Shown here: positions 15,757-23,780 of the stretch, one piece after another
Layout of the letters: each line of letters begins with the position of its first letter
Position numbering within the stretch: the first letter of the stretch is position 1
NCBI GenBank assembly: GCA_913041415.1
Contig: CAJWHS010000011.1
Coordinates: forward strand, 1-45,035
DNA: 45,035 nt
Origin: an uncultured Acidimicrobiaceae bacterium
GTDB taxonomy: Bacteria; Actinomycetota; Acidimicrobiia; Acidimicrobiales; Aldehydirespiratoraceae
Reading direction: 5' to 3'
Program-made: the position numbers and the translations under genes
Notes under the pieces: generated by a model
Databases searched by the model: none
What the model was told of the DNA's origin: nothing
The model's input: only the letters and a program-made list of their open reading frames with translations

Positions 15757-16164
15757 TCACACCATCCCACCACAGTGTGGACACTCACCATTGACCACCG
15801 AGGCCGGGTTGACCAACAAGAAGCAGTGTGGGCAGGAGAACTCATTCTCCTGCCGTGCCTGGACCGGCTCGGCCTCACCGGTTGCGACCGCCGGCTTCTT
15901 CGATGCCACCTGCTCGTCGTCGTCGTCCTCGTCATCGCCGGCGGCGATGCGGTCCTTCAGAATCGCATCGAGGTCGGCCTCGACGTCGTCGTCGTCGTCG
16001 TCGTCTTCGTCAGAGGGCCGGGCGGGTGTGTCTACGTCGTCGTCGTCGTCCTCGTCATCGCCGGCGTTGTCGTCGAGTTCTTCTTCGTCGAGTTCTTCTT
16101 CGTTGAGTTCTTCTTCGTCGAGTTCTTCTTCGTCTTCTTCTTCGATGCTTTCGTCGTCAGACAT
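15757..16164 (-). CDS. DUF4193-like acidic zinc-ribbon protein
   Basis: The 135-residue protein begins with a long acidic low-complexity tract including a repeated ELDEE/ELNEE unit. It has DLDAILKDRI in the middle and ends with NEFSCPHCFLLV and then GECPHCG, two CxxC pairs forming a zinc ribbon. The DLDAILK motif plus an FxCxxCFL zinc ribbon is the DUF4193 pattern of actinobacteria; its function is unknown. The acidic half is much longer than I recall for the family. A TATGCT -10-like element lies about 33 bp upstream of the ATG at 16164. Confidence 0.72.
   Translation of the reverse strand: MSDDESIEEEDEEELDEEELNEEELDEEELDDNAGDDEDDDDDVDTPARPSDEDDDDDDDVEADLDAILKDRIAAGDDEDDDDEQVASKKPAVATGEAEPVQARQENEFSCPHCFLLVNPASVVNGECPHCGGMV
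16070..16140 (-). repeat. 15-bp tandem repeat encoding an acidic pentapeptide
   Basis: A unit close to TCGAGTTCTTCTTCG on the plus strand occurs about four times in succession and encodes EELDE/EELNE pentapeptides in the DUF4193-like protein. Because the unit is a multiple of three, copy-number change keeps the frame. Confidence 0.7.
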
Positions 16165-16196
16165 GTCGTACCTGGATTCGGGGGGGGTTGCGGCGG

Positions 16197-16202
16197 AGCA
16201 TA
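16197..16202 (-). promoter_or_regulatory. Candidate -10 element for the DUF4193-like gene
   Basis: TATGCT on the minus strand fits the actinobacterial TANNNT -10 consensus and would start a transcript with a roughly 25-nt leader. A 10-bp palindrome, GTTGCGCAAC (16216-16225), covers the -35 side and might bind a regulator. No clear -35 is seen. Confidence 0.35.
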
Positions 16203-16336
16203 GACACTCGGCCGGGTTGCGCAACGTTATGGCACACAAAACCGACGGTGACGGGTGCCACGGGTCCTCAGTTACCGGGCATATTGCCCGAGTCTGGGTC
16301 GCCAGCGGCGGATGGCTGCCAAGACCCGCTGAGTGG

Positions 16337-17956
16337 TCAGGCGCCCGTTTGGCCCTGGCGCTTTTCCTCGGCTCGACGCTCAGCATCGAGCCGACCGAGC
16401 GTCGGTTCGGCCGAGTGGTCGACGAACGTCATCGCTTCCGCCACGGCACGATGGCCTGCGACCTCAGCGATGGCCCTGTGCATGCGCTGACACACCCGAC
16501 GGTACGCCTCGTGGCCTTGGGGGCTGGTGCGGAGCTCGAGCATGTGGATCGCCTCGCGGGCGTTGAACTGCATCGAGTAGCGCACACGGTAGGCCAGCGA
16601 AACCGCATAGGAGGCCTGGTCCGGAAAATCGTCGTGAAGAAGGTCGTGGAGTGCAGCGGAGCGTTCCATCACGGCGTCGAATTCGCCGACGAGCCCAGCG
16701 GCATCGACCGCCGGTGGCCGCACGAAGCCGTGACGGGGCGACAGTGGCTGCCAGTCGATCGTGAGCATGCGGTGGCGCTGGAGGTCGCGGAACGCGCCGT
16801 AATCCGACAAGACATCGAAGCGATAGTCCGTGCGCTCGAAAGCACGCCCGGGACGCTGACGTCGGTTGGCACGGGAGCCGACGTAGGCCTTGATCACCTC
16901 AACGCGTCCCTCGGTGGTCATGTTGCGCACACGAGCCTCGATCGTCCGCTCGGAGAGCGATGAGTGCGGATAGAGCATGGCGGTGACCATCTTGATCTCG
17001 CCGTCCGGATCAAAATCGACGAGGTCCACGACGTCGTCGGCCACCGGTCCACCGATCTCATCGCCGAAGATCTGTTCGCTCAGTGCCTCCACCGAGGTTC
17101 GGGTGTCGTCCATGTACGCCGACGTGCGAACCCCACGCTCAGGGAGGTCAACGCGCTTTAGGAACGACGGCACGACCTTGCGGAGTTCGGTGAGCATGAG
17201 ATCAGCGTATGCGCGGGCCTCGGGCAGCGGATGAGCCCGCATGCGCAACAGCAGCGCCTCATACGCTTGCCCGGTGCCGTAGATTCCAACATTCGACATC
17301 GAGGCGGAAGGAAGCATGCCGCGGATTGCATCGAGGGCCCGGGCCTTGATCGCTGAGCGGTACGCGAAGTCGGAGTCGTTGGGATCCTTTGGCTGAGCGC
17401 CGCGGAAGAACTCCTGCAGCTGCGGGATCAACGCCGAGTATGCGTCGAACATGCGGTCCATGTCGGCGATGTAACGAGTGCCGAACTCCGAACTCAGCAA
17501 CTCCGGGTCGCGGTAGTAGCGGTATCGGCCACCAAGGCGTTGGTCGTAGGCGATGTAGCGCGTGGACTGCTCGAGGTACGACATCAGTCGCCCCCACTCG
17601 AGCACCTTGGTGAGCACGTTGGACGCCTGCTCACATGCGAGATGGACGCCGCCGAGCTGTGCGACGGAGTCGTCGCCATATTCGAAGAAGACCTTGTCGT
17701 AGAGTTCCTCGGCGCGACGAAGCCCGATCGTCGCGTCGATCGACTGGTCACCCTCGATGTCGAGTTCCCCGACGAACTCCTTCAAGAAGAGTCGGCGCAG
17801 GCTTAGCGCAGTTCGCGAGTAACGCGCGAACAGGGCGCCCTTCACAACCTCGGGCAGGTTGACGAGCGCGAAGACGGGCTGGTCGAGATTCGTGAAGTAC
17901 CGACGGAGGACATCGGCTTCGTCGGCGGTGAACTCTTCGGCGATGTAGACCGTCAT
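16337..17956 (-). CDS. Tandem ThyX-like protein (two FAD-dependent thymidylate synthase-type domains)
   Basis: The 539-residue protein is about twice the length of ThyX. The second half has QRHRMLTIDWQPLSPRHG, a variant of the ThyX motif RHRxxSxNExSxR, and NAREAIHMLELRTSPQGH, the usual C-terminal helix. The first half repeats the pattern in weaker form: ALFARYSRTALSLRRLF, GDDSVAQLGGVHLACEQ and WGRLMSYLEQSTRYIAYD. ThyX makes dTMP using FAD and methylenetetrahydrofolate. Whether this double form still does so is uncertain, because the serine and asparagine positions differ. The ATG at 17956 has TAGAGT 9 bp upstream, allowing a very short leader. Confidence 0.75.
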   Translation of the reverse strand: MTVYIAEEFTADEADVLRRYFTNLDQPVFALVNLPEVVKGALFARYSRTALSLRRLFLKEFVGELDIEGDQSIDATIGLRRAEELYDKVFFEYGDDSVAQLGGVHLACEQASNVLTKVLEWGRLMSYLEQSTRYIAYDQRLGGRYRYYRDPELLSSEFGTRYIADMDRMFDAYSALIPQLQEFFRGAQPKDPNDSDFAYRSAIKARALDAIRGMLPSASMSNVGIYGTGQAYEALLLRMRAHPLPEARAYADLMLTELRKVVPSFLKRVDLPERGVRTSAYMDDTRTSVEALSEQIFGDEIGGPVADDVVDLVDFDPDGEIKMVTAMLYPHSSLSERTIEARVRNMTTEGRVEVIKAYVGSRANRRQRPGRAFERTDYRFDVLSDYGAFRDLQRHRMLTIDWQPLSPRHGFVRPPAVDAAGLVGEFDAVMERSAALHDLLHDDFPDQASYAVSLAYRVRYSMQFNAREAIHMLELRTSPQGHEAYRRVCQRMHRAIAEVAGHRAVAEAMTFVDHSAEPTLGRLDAERRAEEKRQGQTGA

Positions 17957-17965
17957 CGGGTCGAG

Positions 17966-17971
17966 ACTCTA
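17966..17971 (-). promoter_or_regulatory. Candidate -10 element for the tandem ThyX gene
   Basis: TAGAGT (minus strand) fits TANNNT and lies 9 bp before the ATG at 17956, overlapping the stop codon region of the M20 gene. It would give an almost leaderless mRNA. No -35 match is visible. Confidence 0.3.
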
Positions 17972-19147
17972 CGTGGTGCCTGGGAACGCACCGCGGATCG
18001 CGCTGCGGGTCTCGTTACTTGCCAGACAGTCGACGAGTGTGAGCGCCATAGTCAGCGCACCGTCGATGACGGCCCGATCCCCTTCCTCGCGCTTGGCGTG
18101 CATTTCGAACTCGGGCGTGTGGATCGGAGTGCCCTCTGGTGCCACCTTGATCATGGGATGAATTGCGGGGACCGAGTGGCTGACATTTCCCATGTCGGTC
18201 GATCCAACGACCATCGCACCCTCCGTCTCCGGGAGTGGGTGACGGCCCACTTCCATTGCGTTCTGGACGTAGAGGTCAAGCAGCGGATGGTTGTCGATCA
18301 TGTCGTAGAAGGGAGGGTCGATCCACTCGTGGTGCATCTCACAACCGGCGCTGAGGGCTCCACCGTGGAGACAGTTGAGCACCCGAGTCTTCAGGGCTTG
18401 GAGGGAATCCATGTTGCCGCTTCGGACATACCATTCGGTGGCGGCCTTCGACGGGACGATGTTGGGCTTGTCGCCGCCGTCGGCGAAGATGCCGTGGACC
18501 CGTTCCTCCGGACGAATGTGCTGACGGAGCGCAGCGACGGCGTTGTAGCCGAGCACGGCAGCATCGAGGGCGTTCAGGCCCGTGTGGGGTGCAGCGGCGG
18601 CGTGGGCGGCACGGCCGCTGTATTGCACGTCGAGTTGCTGAATGGCGATCGTGTGCATTGTGCGAAGGTCGCGGTCGGCGGGGTGGACCATCATCGCTAG
18701 GTCGATGTCGTCGAAGGCGCCCCGGCGAATCATGAACTCCTTGCCGCCGCCGCCCTCTTCGGCGGGCGTGCCGAGGATCGCAACACGACCACCGAGCGCC
18801 CTGGCGACCTTCGCGACGGCTAGCCCGGCACCAAGACCGGCTGCGCCGATGATGTTGTGCCCGCAGGCGTGGCCGATACCCGGAAGCGCGTCGTACTCGC
18901 ACAGCACGGCCACCGTCGGGCCGTCGTCGGCGCCGGCCCTGCTCTCGAAGCCGGTCGCCATGTCGTACGCGCCGCGCTCGACCGCCAAACCCTGGTCCTC
19001 CAGCACGCCGGTGAGGGTGTCGTGGGCGTGGTGCTCTTCGAAATTCAACTCGGGGTTGGCGTGGATCGAGTGCGAGACCTCGAGCAACGTCGGCGTGAGG
19101 CGAGCGATCTCCGCTCGCACGATCTCCTTGGCCTCGACGACGTCCAT
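17969..19147 (-). CDS. M20-family amidohydrolase (AbgB/aminobenzoyl-glutamate hydrolase-like)
   Basis: The 392-residue metallopeptidase shows AVLCEYDALPGIGHACGHNIIG, with the M20 metal ligands in CEYDALP and ACGHN, then GTPAEEGGGGKEFM with the catalytic-base glutamate pair. A dimerisation lid follows, and near the end VGSTDMGNVSHSVPAIHPMI. This AbgB-type signature suggests hydrolysis of an amide such as p-aminobenzoyl-glutamate or an N-acyl amino acid in the cytoplasm. The ATG at 19147 is preceded by a GGGG ribosome-binding-like run 5 bp upstream; a TTG at 19156 is less likely. The adjacent ThyX-like gene suggests, weakly, a folate link. Confidence 0.88.
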   Translation of the reverse strand: MDVVEAKEIVRAEIARLTPTLLEVSHSIHANPELNFEEHHAHDTLTGVLEDQGLAVERGAYDMATGFESRAGADDGPTVAVLCEYDALPGIGHACGHNIIGAAGLGAGLAVAKVARALGGRVAILGTPAEEGGGGKEFMIRRGAFDDIDLAMMVHPADRDLRTMHTIAIQQLDVQYSGRAAHAAAAPHTGLNALDAAVLGYNAVAALRQHIRPEERVHGIFADGGDKPNIVPSKAATEWYVRSGNMDSLQALKTRVLNCLHGGALSAGCEMHHEWIDPPFYDMIDNHPLLDLYVQNAMEVGRHPLPETEGAMVVGSTDMGNVSHSVPAIHPMIKVAPEGTPIHTPEFEMHAKREEGDRAVIDGALTMALTLVDCLASNETRSAIRGAFPGTT

Positions 19148-19183
19148 AGACCCCAATCTATCGGTCGGCCGGACTGGGTTGTC

Positions 19184-19798
19184 TCAGATCCAGATGTCGA
19201 CCGCGTCTGGTTCGAGCCGGATGCTGAGGTGCCGGCCCTCGCCGATCGACCACCCATCGAGGCGAATCGGCATGGGTCGTTGGAAGTCGTATTGGACCGC
19301 CTCGACTCGTCGGGTTGTGATGGCGGGGTGGGGCACGTGGGTGCCGAGTTTGAGCCGCGAACGGGCCTGCCAGCGATCCCCAATGCTCATCGTGGATGTC
19401 TCGAGCGTGTCGAACCGACCGTCGCCGGGATGGGCCCGTGGCGCGACATTCCAGTTGTCCACGAACGCGGCGTTGGCAACGACGAGTACCCGCCCGCGCA
19501 GCCATGATCGTCGAGCGACGAGATGGTCGAGAAACCAGTGCAGGGCACCATCGACAAGGACGGCGCCGAGGTCGACGGTGACGTGCAATGCTTCCTCGGC
19601 CGCGGCTAGATCTGGGGAGGTGGGACCGCCGAGCGTCCGCACGAGATCACCACTCCGAAGACCGACTGCCGGGAGTGGACGGTTAGCCCGCCGTTCGGCG
19701 GTGATCACCTGGATTGCTGCGGCACTGTCCTCGACGACGATGAGGTTGGCGGGCGGTCGTGCCCGCTCGCCCCAGTCGGCCCCCTTCTTGACGCTCAC
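19184..19798 (-). CDS. YegS/DAGK C-terminal-domain-like protein without the catalytic N-terminal domain
   Basis: The 204-residue protein resembles the second half of diacylglycerol-kinase or sphingosine-kinase-type lipid kinases: VGLRSGDLVRTLGGPTSPD (like the GTGNDFARTLG block), VTVDLGAVLVDG, VANAAFVDNWNVAPRAHPGD and a beta-rich C-terminus ending LSIRLEPDAVDIW. The N-terminal ATP-binding GGDGT motif is missing, so kinase activity is doubtful. The GTG start overlaps the helY stop by 4 bp (GTGA), so it is expressed with the helicase and is not simply debris. It may bind a lipid or act as a regulatory partner; this is inference. Confidence 0.6.
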   Translation of the reverse strand: MSVKKGADWGERARPPANLIVVEDSAAAIQVITAERRANRPLPAVGLRSGDLVRTLGGPTSPDLAAAEEALHVTVDLGAVLVDGALHWFLDHLVARRSWLRGRVLVVANAAFVDNWNVAPRAHPGDGRFDTLETSTMSIGDRWQARSRLKLGTHVPHPAITTRRVEAVQYDFQRPMPIRLDGWSIGEGRHLSIRLEPDAVDIWI

Positions 19799-22290
19799 GG
19801 CGCCTGCACCGAACCGGAGAGCGCCACGACGCCGCGATGGATGGCATCGCCGGCGTAGCGGGCCGCACCGGCCGTGGTTGGATCGGTGGCGTTCGCCGCA
19901 AGCTGACCGAGCAGGTCGGTGAGTTGCTTGATGTTGCGCACGAAGTCGCCAGCGGTAATCTCATCGTTGCGGCCGAGCAACACCCCGAGTGACTCCCCCG
20001 CTGCCCAACTGTGGGCCACGGGCGCGAACCCCGGGTCGGGTGATCGAGTCTCATCCACGCTGGCCCCCCGTTCGGCTGCGTTGATCGACTGAGAGAGCGC
20101 TTCCAGTTGCCGGAAACGCTGCATGGCGGTCGGTGAGGGGAACCACGGCTCAGGCCTTGGCGTAGGGCTGCGGTGTTCGTAGGTCAAGCAGGAAGCAAGC
20201 GACGCAAGTTCTGGAGCCGTGAGGCCGTCGAAGAGGCCTTCCGTCAGCGCCTCGGTGACAAGCAAATCGGCTTCGTGATAGATGCCCGCAAGGGTCAGGC
20301 CTGATTCGGTGACGGTCCAGCCGTCGAGGTGGCCGCGGTTGCGGAGCACGTCGGTGACGGCGTCGAAGCGGCGGGCGATGGAGGCCTGGTCTTGGCGTGC
20401 GCGCCGTTCGAGCTGCGTGATTTCGCTCCGAGTGCGTTCCAGCGCCACCCGAGGATCATCCCGACGCGTTCGTCGCCGTCGGGACCGTGCGGAGTGCCCG
20501 GCGCCAGAACGACGGATCCGAATGGCGACATCTTGTCGATAGTCGATCCGCTCAGGAGCCATGGGGAACGGCAGATCGATCCGGCCGATCGTATGCGGTG
20601 CAATCTCCAGCTCCTCGAGCCGCCATCGGACCTCGCGGCTGCTCTCGCTGACGAGCCGGACGCGAGCCCGACCGCCCTTACGCCAACTCACACCAAGCAC
20701 AGCGAGCCGTACACCGTCGTCATCGACGATGAGGTCGCCCGGCCGCAGCCGGCTGACGGCGTCGCTGATCGCATCGGGCCTGTCGACCCGCGGTTCGTCG
20801 AGCGGTGGCAGTTCCGCGACCGTCGCCGCAAGGTCGCGCTCGCGGTCGCGCTTTCGGGCAAGGCGCTGTTCGAGTCGGGCAACGCCCGCGTCGGCTTGGT
20901 ATTGCGCGAACGAGCGGGCCAACAACTCTCGGGCGGCCTCGGCATCGAGACGTTGGAGCAGGTTAGTGGCCATGTTGTAGGTGGGGCGAAATGCCGATCG
21001 CAGCCGAAAGCTCTTGCTGCCGACGAGCCCGGCGACCTGCTCGAAACGCACGAACGGTGACCATGGAACGATCGCATGCCCGGTCGCGTCGAGTCCCCGC
21101 CGCCCAGCCCGGCCCGTGAGCTGGGTGAACTGGGCTGGTGTGAGCTGTTCGTGGGTCTCGCCGGTGAATTTGGTGAGCTTGTCGATGACCACGCTGCGAG
21201 CGGGAAGGTTCACGCCCAGCGCAAGTGTCTCGGTGGCGAAGACGACCCGGATAAGCCCTTCGGCGAAACACTGCTCCACCGTCTCCTTGAACGCCGGAAC
21301 GAGACCGGCATGGTGGCTCGCGATACCGAGCTCGAGGCGATGGCGCCATGCGCTCGTGTCGAGCACAGCGAGGTCGGCTGTCGGCAGGCCACCCAGACGC
21401 TCGTCGGCGATCGCGCTGATGCGGTCGGCCTCGGCGGAGTCGGTGAAGCGGGCACCCGCCCGCTCGAGTTGCTCGGCTGCCTCATCGCAGACACGCCGAC
21501 TGAAGACGAACCAGATCACCGGCAACAGGTCGTCGCCCTCAAGATGATCGAGCACGTCGAGCCGCGTCGGTGTCATGTACGGCCGTTTCTTCCGCTTGCC
21601 GCGATCATTGCCGCGTCCACGGCGCAGGTCGGGGTCGAAACGGTGACCTTCACCGTTGGGCTCTCCGCCGACGAGGGTGGAGATGACGTGAAGCCGTTGC
21701 CCGCGGCGATCGCCCACTGCGTAGAGATTGGTGAGTTCGACCGGGCGCCTCCGCTCGACGACACAGCCGGTTGCGCCTCGGATCGATTCGATCCAGCCGG
21801 CCAGTTCGTCGGTGTTCGACACGGTGGCCGACAGACACACCAGCTTCACATGGGCCGGCAGGTGGAGCATGACCTCTTCCCAGACCGGTCCCCGAAAGGT
21901 GTCCTCAAGGTAGTGCACCTCGTCCATGACGACGAAGGCGAGGTCGTCGAGTGCCCGCCCCTCGTAAAGCATGTTGCGCAGGACCTCGGTGGTCATCACG
22001 ACGATGTCGGCGTCTGGGTTGATCGCGTTGTCGCCCGTGAGCAATCCCACCCGCGACGAGCCGATCCGCTCGCTCAGGTCGCGATACTTCTGATTCGAGA
22101 GCGCCTTGATCGGGGCCGTGTAGAACGCCCGCCTGCGCTCGCTCAGTGCCCGGTCGATCGCATGTTCGGCGACGACCGTCTTGCCGCTACCGGTGGGCGC
22201 GGCGACGAGAACGGATCGCCCGGCATCGAGGTGTTCGATGGCGTCCAGCTGAAAGCGGTCGAGGTTGAAGTCGCGCCCGGATGAGGTCAC
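19795..22290 (-). CDS. helY: HelY/Mtr4-like Ski2-family DEVH RNA helicase
   Basis: The 831-residue superfamily 2 helicase has the Q-like DRFQLDAIEHLD, the Walker A APTGSGKT at 31-38, DEVH at 123-126, SAT at 154-156, a C-terminal RecA domain with SHHAGLVPAFK, TETLALGVNLPAR and QLTGRAGRRG at 390-399, and a long helical C-terminus. Relatives unwind structured RNA for decay or processing; mycobacterial HelY is the closest named homologue and also follows tatA-tatC. The GTG start at 22290 overlaps the tatC stop by 4 bp. The frame is open further upstream through tatC, but that part is not homologous. A glycine/arginine/lysine-rich insert lies near residues 220-240. Confidence 0.93.
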   Translation of the reverse strand: MTSSGRDFNLDRFQLDAIEHLDAGRSVLVAAPTGSGKTVVAEHAIDRALSERRRAFYTAPIKALSNQKYRDLSERIGSSRVGLLTGDNAINPDADIVVMTTEVLRNMLYEGRALDDLAFVVMDEVHYLEDTFRGPVWEEVMLHLPAHVKLVCLSATVSNTDELAGWIESIRGATGCVVERRRPVELTNLYAVGDRRGQRLHVISTLVGGEPNGEGHRFDPDLRRGRGNDRGKRKKRPYMTPTRLDVLDHLEGDDLLPVIWFVFSRRVCDEAAEQLERAGARFTDSAEADRISAIADERLGGLPTADLAVLDTSAWRHRLELGIASHHAGLVPAFKETVEQCFAEGLIRVVFATETLALGVNLPARSVVIDKLTKFTGETHEQLTPAQFTQLTGRAGRRGLDATGHAIVPWSPFVRFEQVAGLVGSKSFRLRSAFRPTYNMATNLLQRLDAEAARELLARSFAQYQADAGVARLEQRLARKRDRERDLAATVAELPPLDEPRVDRPDAISDAVSRLRPGDLIVDDDGVRLAVLGVSWRKGGRARVRLVSESSREVRWRLEELEIAPHTIGRIDLPFPMAPERIDYRQDVAIRIRRSGAGHSARSRRRRTRRDDPRVALERTRSEITQLERRARQDQASIARRFDAVTDVLRNRGHLDGWTVTESGLTLAGIYHEADLLVTEALTEGLFDGLTAPELASLASCLTYEHRSPTPRPEPWFPSPTAMQRFRQLEALSQSINAAERGASVDETRSPDPGFAPVAHSWAAGESLGVLLGRNDEITAGDFVRNIKQLTDLLGQLAANATDPTTAGAARYAGDAIHRGVVALSGSVQAP

Positions 22291-23057
22291 GAAGCCTTCG
22301 TCGCCTTCCGAGACCGTCGCTCCCGCAGGAACCCGAACACGATTGAGATCTCGTAGAACAACCACATCGGGACCGACAGGATCATCAGCGTGAACGGATC
22401 GCCGGATGGCGTGATAAACGCCACAAGGACAACGATGCCGACGATGGCGTACTGACGGCCGCGGACAAGCGTGCGGTATTCGAGAATGCCCAGAATCTGC
22501 AAGAAGATCAGGACGATCGGGAACTCGAACGCGACCCCGAACGCAACGATCATCTTGATCACGAAGCCGAGGTAGTCGCCCGGCGCGAACAGGCTCGTGA
22601 AGTCCTCGCCGCCGACCTGGCTGAGAAAGTCGAGCGCTCGCTCGGTGCTCCAATAGGCCAGACCAGCGCCCGAGAAGAAGAGCGCCACGCCACCCCAGAC
22701 GAACGGTAGGGCATAGCGCTTTTCGCGGCTGTACAGACCAGGAGCGACGAAGGCCCAGAACTGCCAGAGGATCATCGGCATCGCAACGATGATGCCGCCA
22801 TACCCGGCGACGGTGAGCCGCACGCTGAAGGGTTCGAGCGGATTGCGGACGTAGAGCTGGCACTCCTCCCCCGCTTCCAACGTCCGGCAATACGGATCCA
22901 GCAGGAACTCGATTATCTGCGGGTAGAAGATCCAGGCGATGATCGCGCCGATACCGACCGAGGCGAAGGCGATGATCAGACGCCGACGCAACTCCGTCAG
23001 GTGCTCAACAATCGTCATACGGCTCTCGTCGCCAGCCGGCGCCTCCTCGTCGCTCAC
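22287..23057 (-). CDS. tatC: Twin-arginine translocase subunit TatC
   Basis: TatC is the six-helix receptor for twin-arginine signal peptides in the cytoplasmic membrane. The 256-residue protein shows MTIVEHLTELRRRLI before the first helix, FWAFVAPGLYSREKRYALPF, and later helices with FGVAFEFPIVLIFLQ, the region of the conserved acidic residue, and FITPSGDPFTLMIL. The GTG start at 23057 overlaps the upstream TatA/B stop, and its own stop overlaps helY, giving a compact tat-helY operon as in Mycobacterium. Confidence 0.95.
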   Translation of the reverse strand: MSDEEAPAGDESRMTIVEHLTELRRRLIIAFASVGIGAIIAWIFYPQIIEFLLDPYCRTLEAGEECQLYVRNPLEPFSVRLTVAGYGGIIVAMPMILWQFWAFVAPGLYSREKRYALPFVWGGVALFFSGAGLAYWSTERALDFLSQVGGEDFTSLFAPGDYLGFVIKMIVAFGVAFEFPIVLIFLQILGILEYRTLVRGRQYAIVGIVVLVAFITPSGDPFTLMILSVPMWLFYEISIVFGFLRERRSRKATKAS

Positions 23058-23389
23058 GCGTCGGGTGCCGGAGGCTCGTCGCCGTCGCCACGGTTGGAGG
23101 CTGATGGCATTGGAGGATCGATATCGCTTAGCGGGGTTTTGATTGAGTCAGCCGCGGCTGACGCCGCCTGGTTGAACGGATCGAGTATGTCGGCCTTGGC
23201 CTGCTCGGCCGCCCGCATCGGCTCTTGCATCGCTTCGCGTATCTCACGCTGAAAGCCACCGGACATCCGCCGGATCTCGTGCACGGCTCGGCCGACCTGC
23301 CGCGCTGCATCAGGCAACCTCTTGGGCCCAAGTACGACAAGGGCAACGAAGAAGATAACGAGCAATTCGCCGCTGCCAAGATTCCCCAT
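23054..23389 (-). CDS. tatA: Sec-independent translocase subunit TatA/TatB
   Basis: The 111-residue protein has a short N-terminus (MGNLGSGELLVI), one membrane helix with ALVVLGPKRLPDAARQVGRA (hinge and amphipathic helix), and a charged tail. LGPKRLP and the EL at the start of the helix fit both TatA and TatB; the long tail leans to TatB-like, but the position before tatC is where actinobacteria carry tatA. It forms the translocation pore or receptor complex with TatC. The stop overlaps the tatC start by 4 bp. No second tatA or tatB is in the window. Confidence 0.88.
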   Translation of the reverse strand: MGNLGSGELLVIFFVALVVLGPKRLPDAARQVGRAVHEIRRMSGGFQREIREAMQEPMRAAEQAKADILDPFNQAASAAADSIKTPLSDIDPPMPSASNRGDGDEPPAPDA

Positions 23390-23398
23390 GCCTCGATG

Positions 23399-23662
23399 CT
23401 ACCGACGTCCGTTCCGGTCCTGGGACCACGACTGGGGTCGCCGACCCAGGCGAAGACGGGTCTCGTCGATTTCTGCGAGCGCACGTTCAACGAGCCGATC
23501 GGACGCTCGCATGAGGTCGTCGGTGGCGACAGCAGTGGCGGCTGACCGACGCAATGACAATCGGAGAGCGCCAAGTTCACGTTCCACCGCCCGCAACCCA
23601 ACCGTGAGGCCGCCCAAGGCGATGACCACGGCAAGAGCCGGTAGCAGGAGCAAGAGGGGCAC
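23399..23662 (-). CDS. Small single-pass membrane protein of unknown function
   Basis: From the GTG at 23662 the 87-residue product has a hydrophobic segment (VPLLLLLPALAVVIALGG) and then a helical charged tail (RAVERELGALRLSLRRSAAT, DRLVERALAEIDETRLRLG) that could form a coiled coil. It ends 9 bp before tatA on the same strand, so it probably leads the tat transcript. The frame remains open upstream into the divergent GDPD control region, which is not plausible coding. I do not recognise a family. The topology suggests a tail on the cytoplasmic side. Confidence 0.55.
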   Translation of the reverse strand: MPLLLLLPALAVVIALGGLTVGLRAVERELGALRLSLRRSAATAVATDDLMRASDRLVERALAEIDETRLRLGRRPQSWSQDRNGRR

Positions 23663-23780
23663 GAGGGCACCGTAGCCGCAGAGCTGACGTGAACTCTGGT
23701 TCGGCGCTTGCCGAGCGGGTGGTTGCCCAGCATCGCTCCGGGTGTGTCGATCGTCAGGAGAAGTGCCACGATACGATTTG

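Noticed and set aside
15960-16150. Repetitive DNA that might be a CRISPR or minisatellite locus
   Set aside because: The units are codon-multiples within an acidic coding tract, with no spacers of constant length.
19795-22890. A 1031-codon frame extending helY upstream through tatC
   Set aside because: The added part is antiparallel to no family and lies out of frame over tatC; the helicase fold begins at the GTG at 22290, which overlaps the tatC stop.
23742-23780. N-terminal extension of the GDPD gene
   Set aside because: The in-frame codons upstream of 23781 lie outside the barrel and have no better ribosome binding site.
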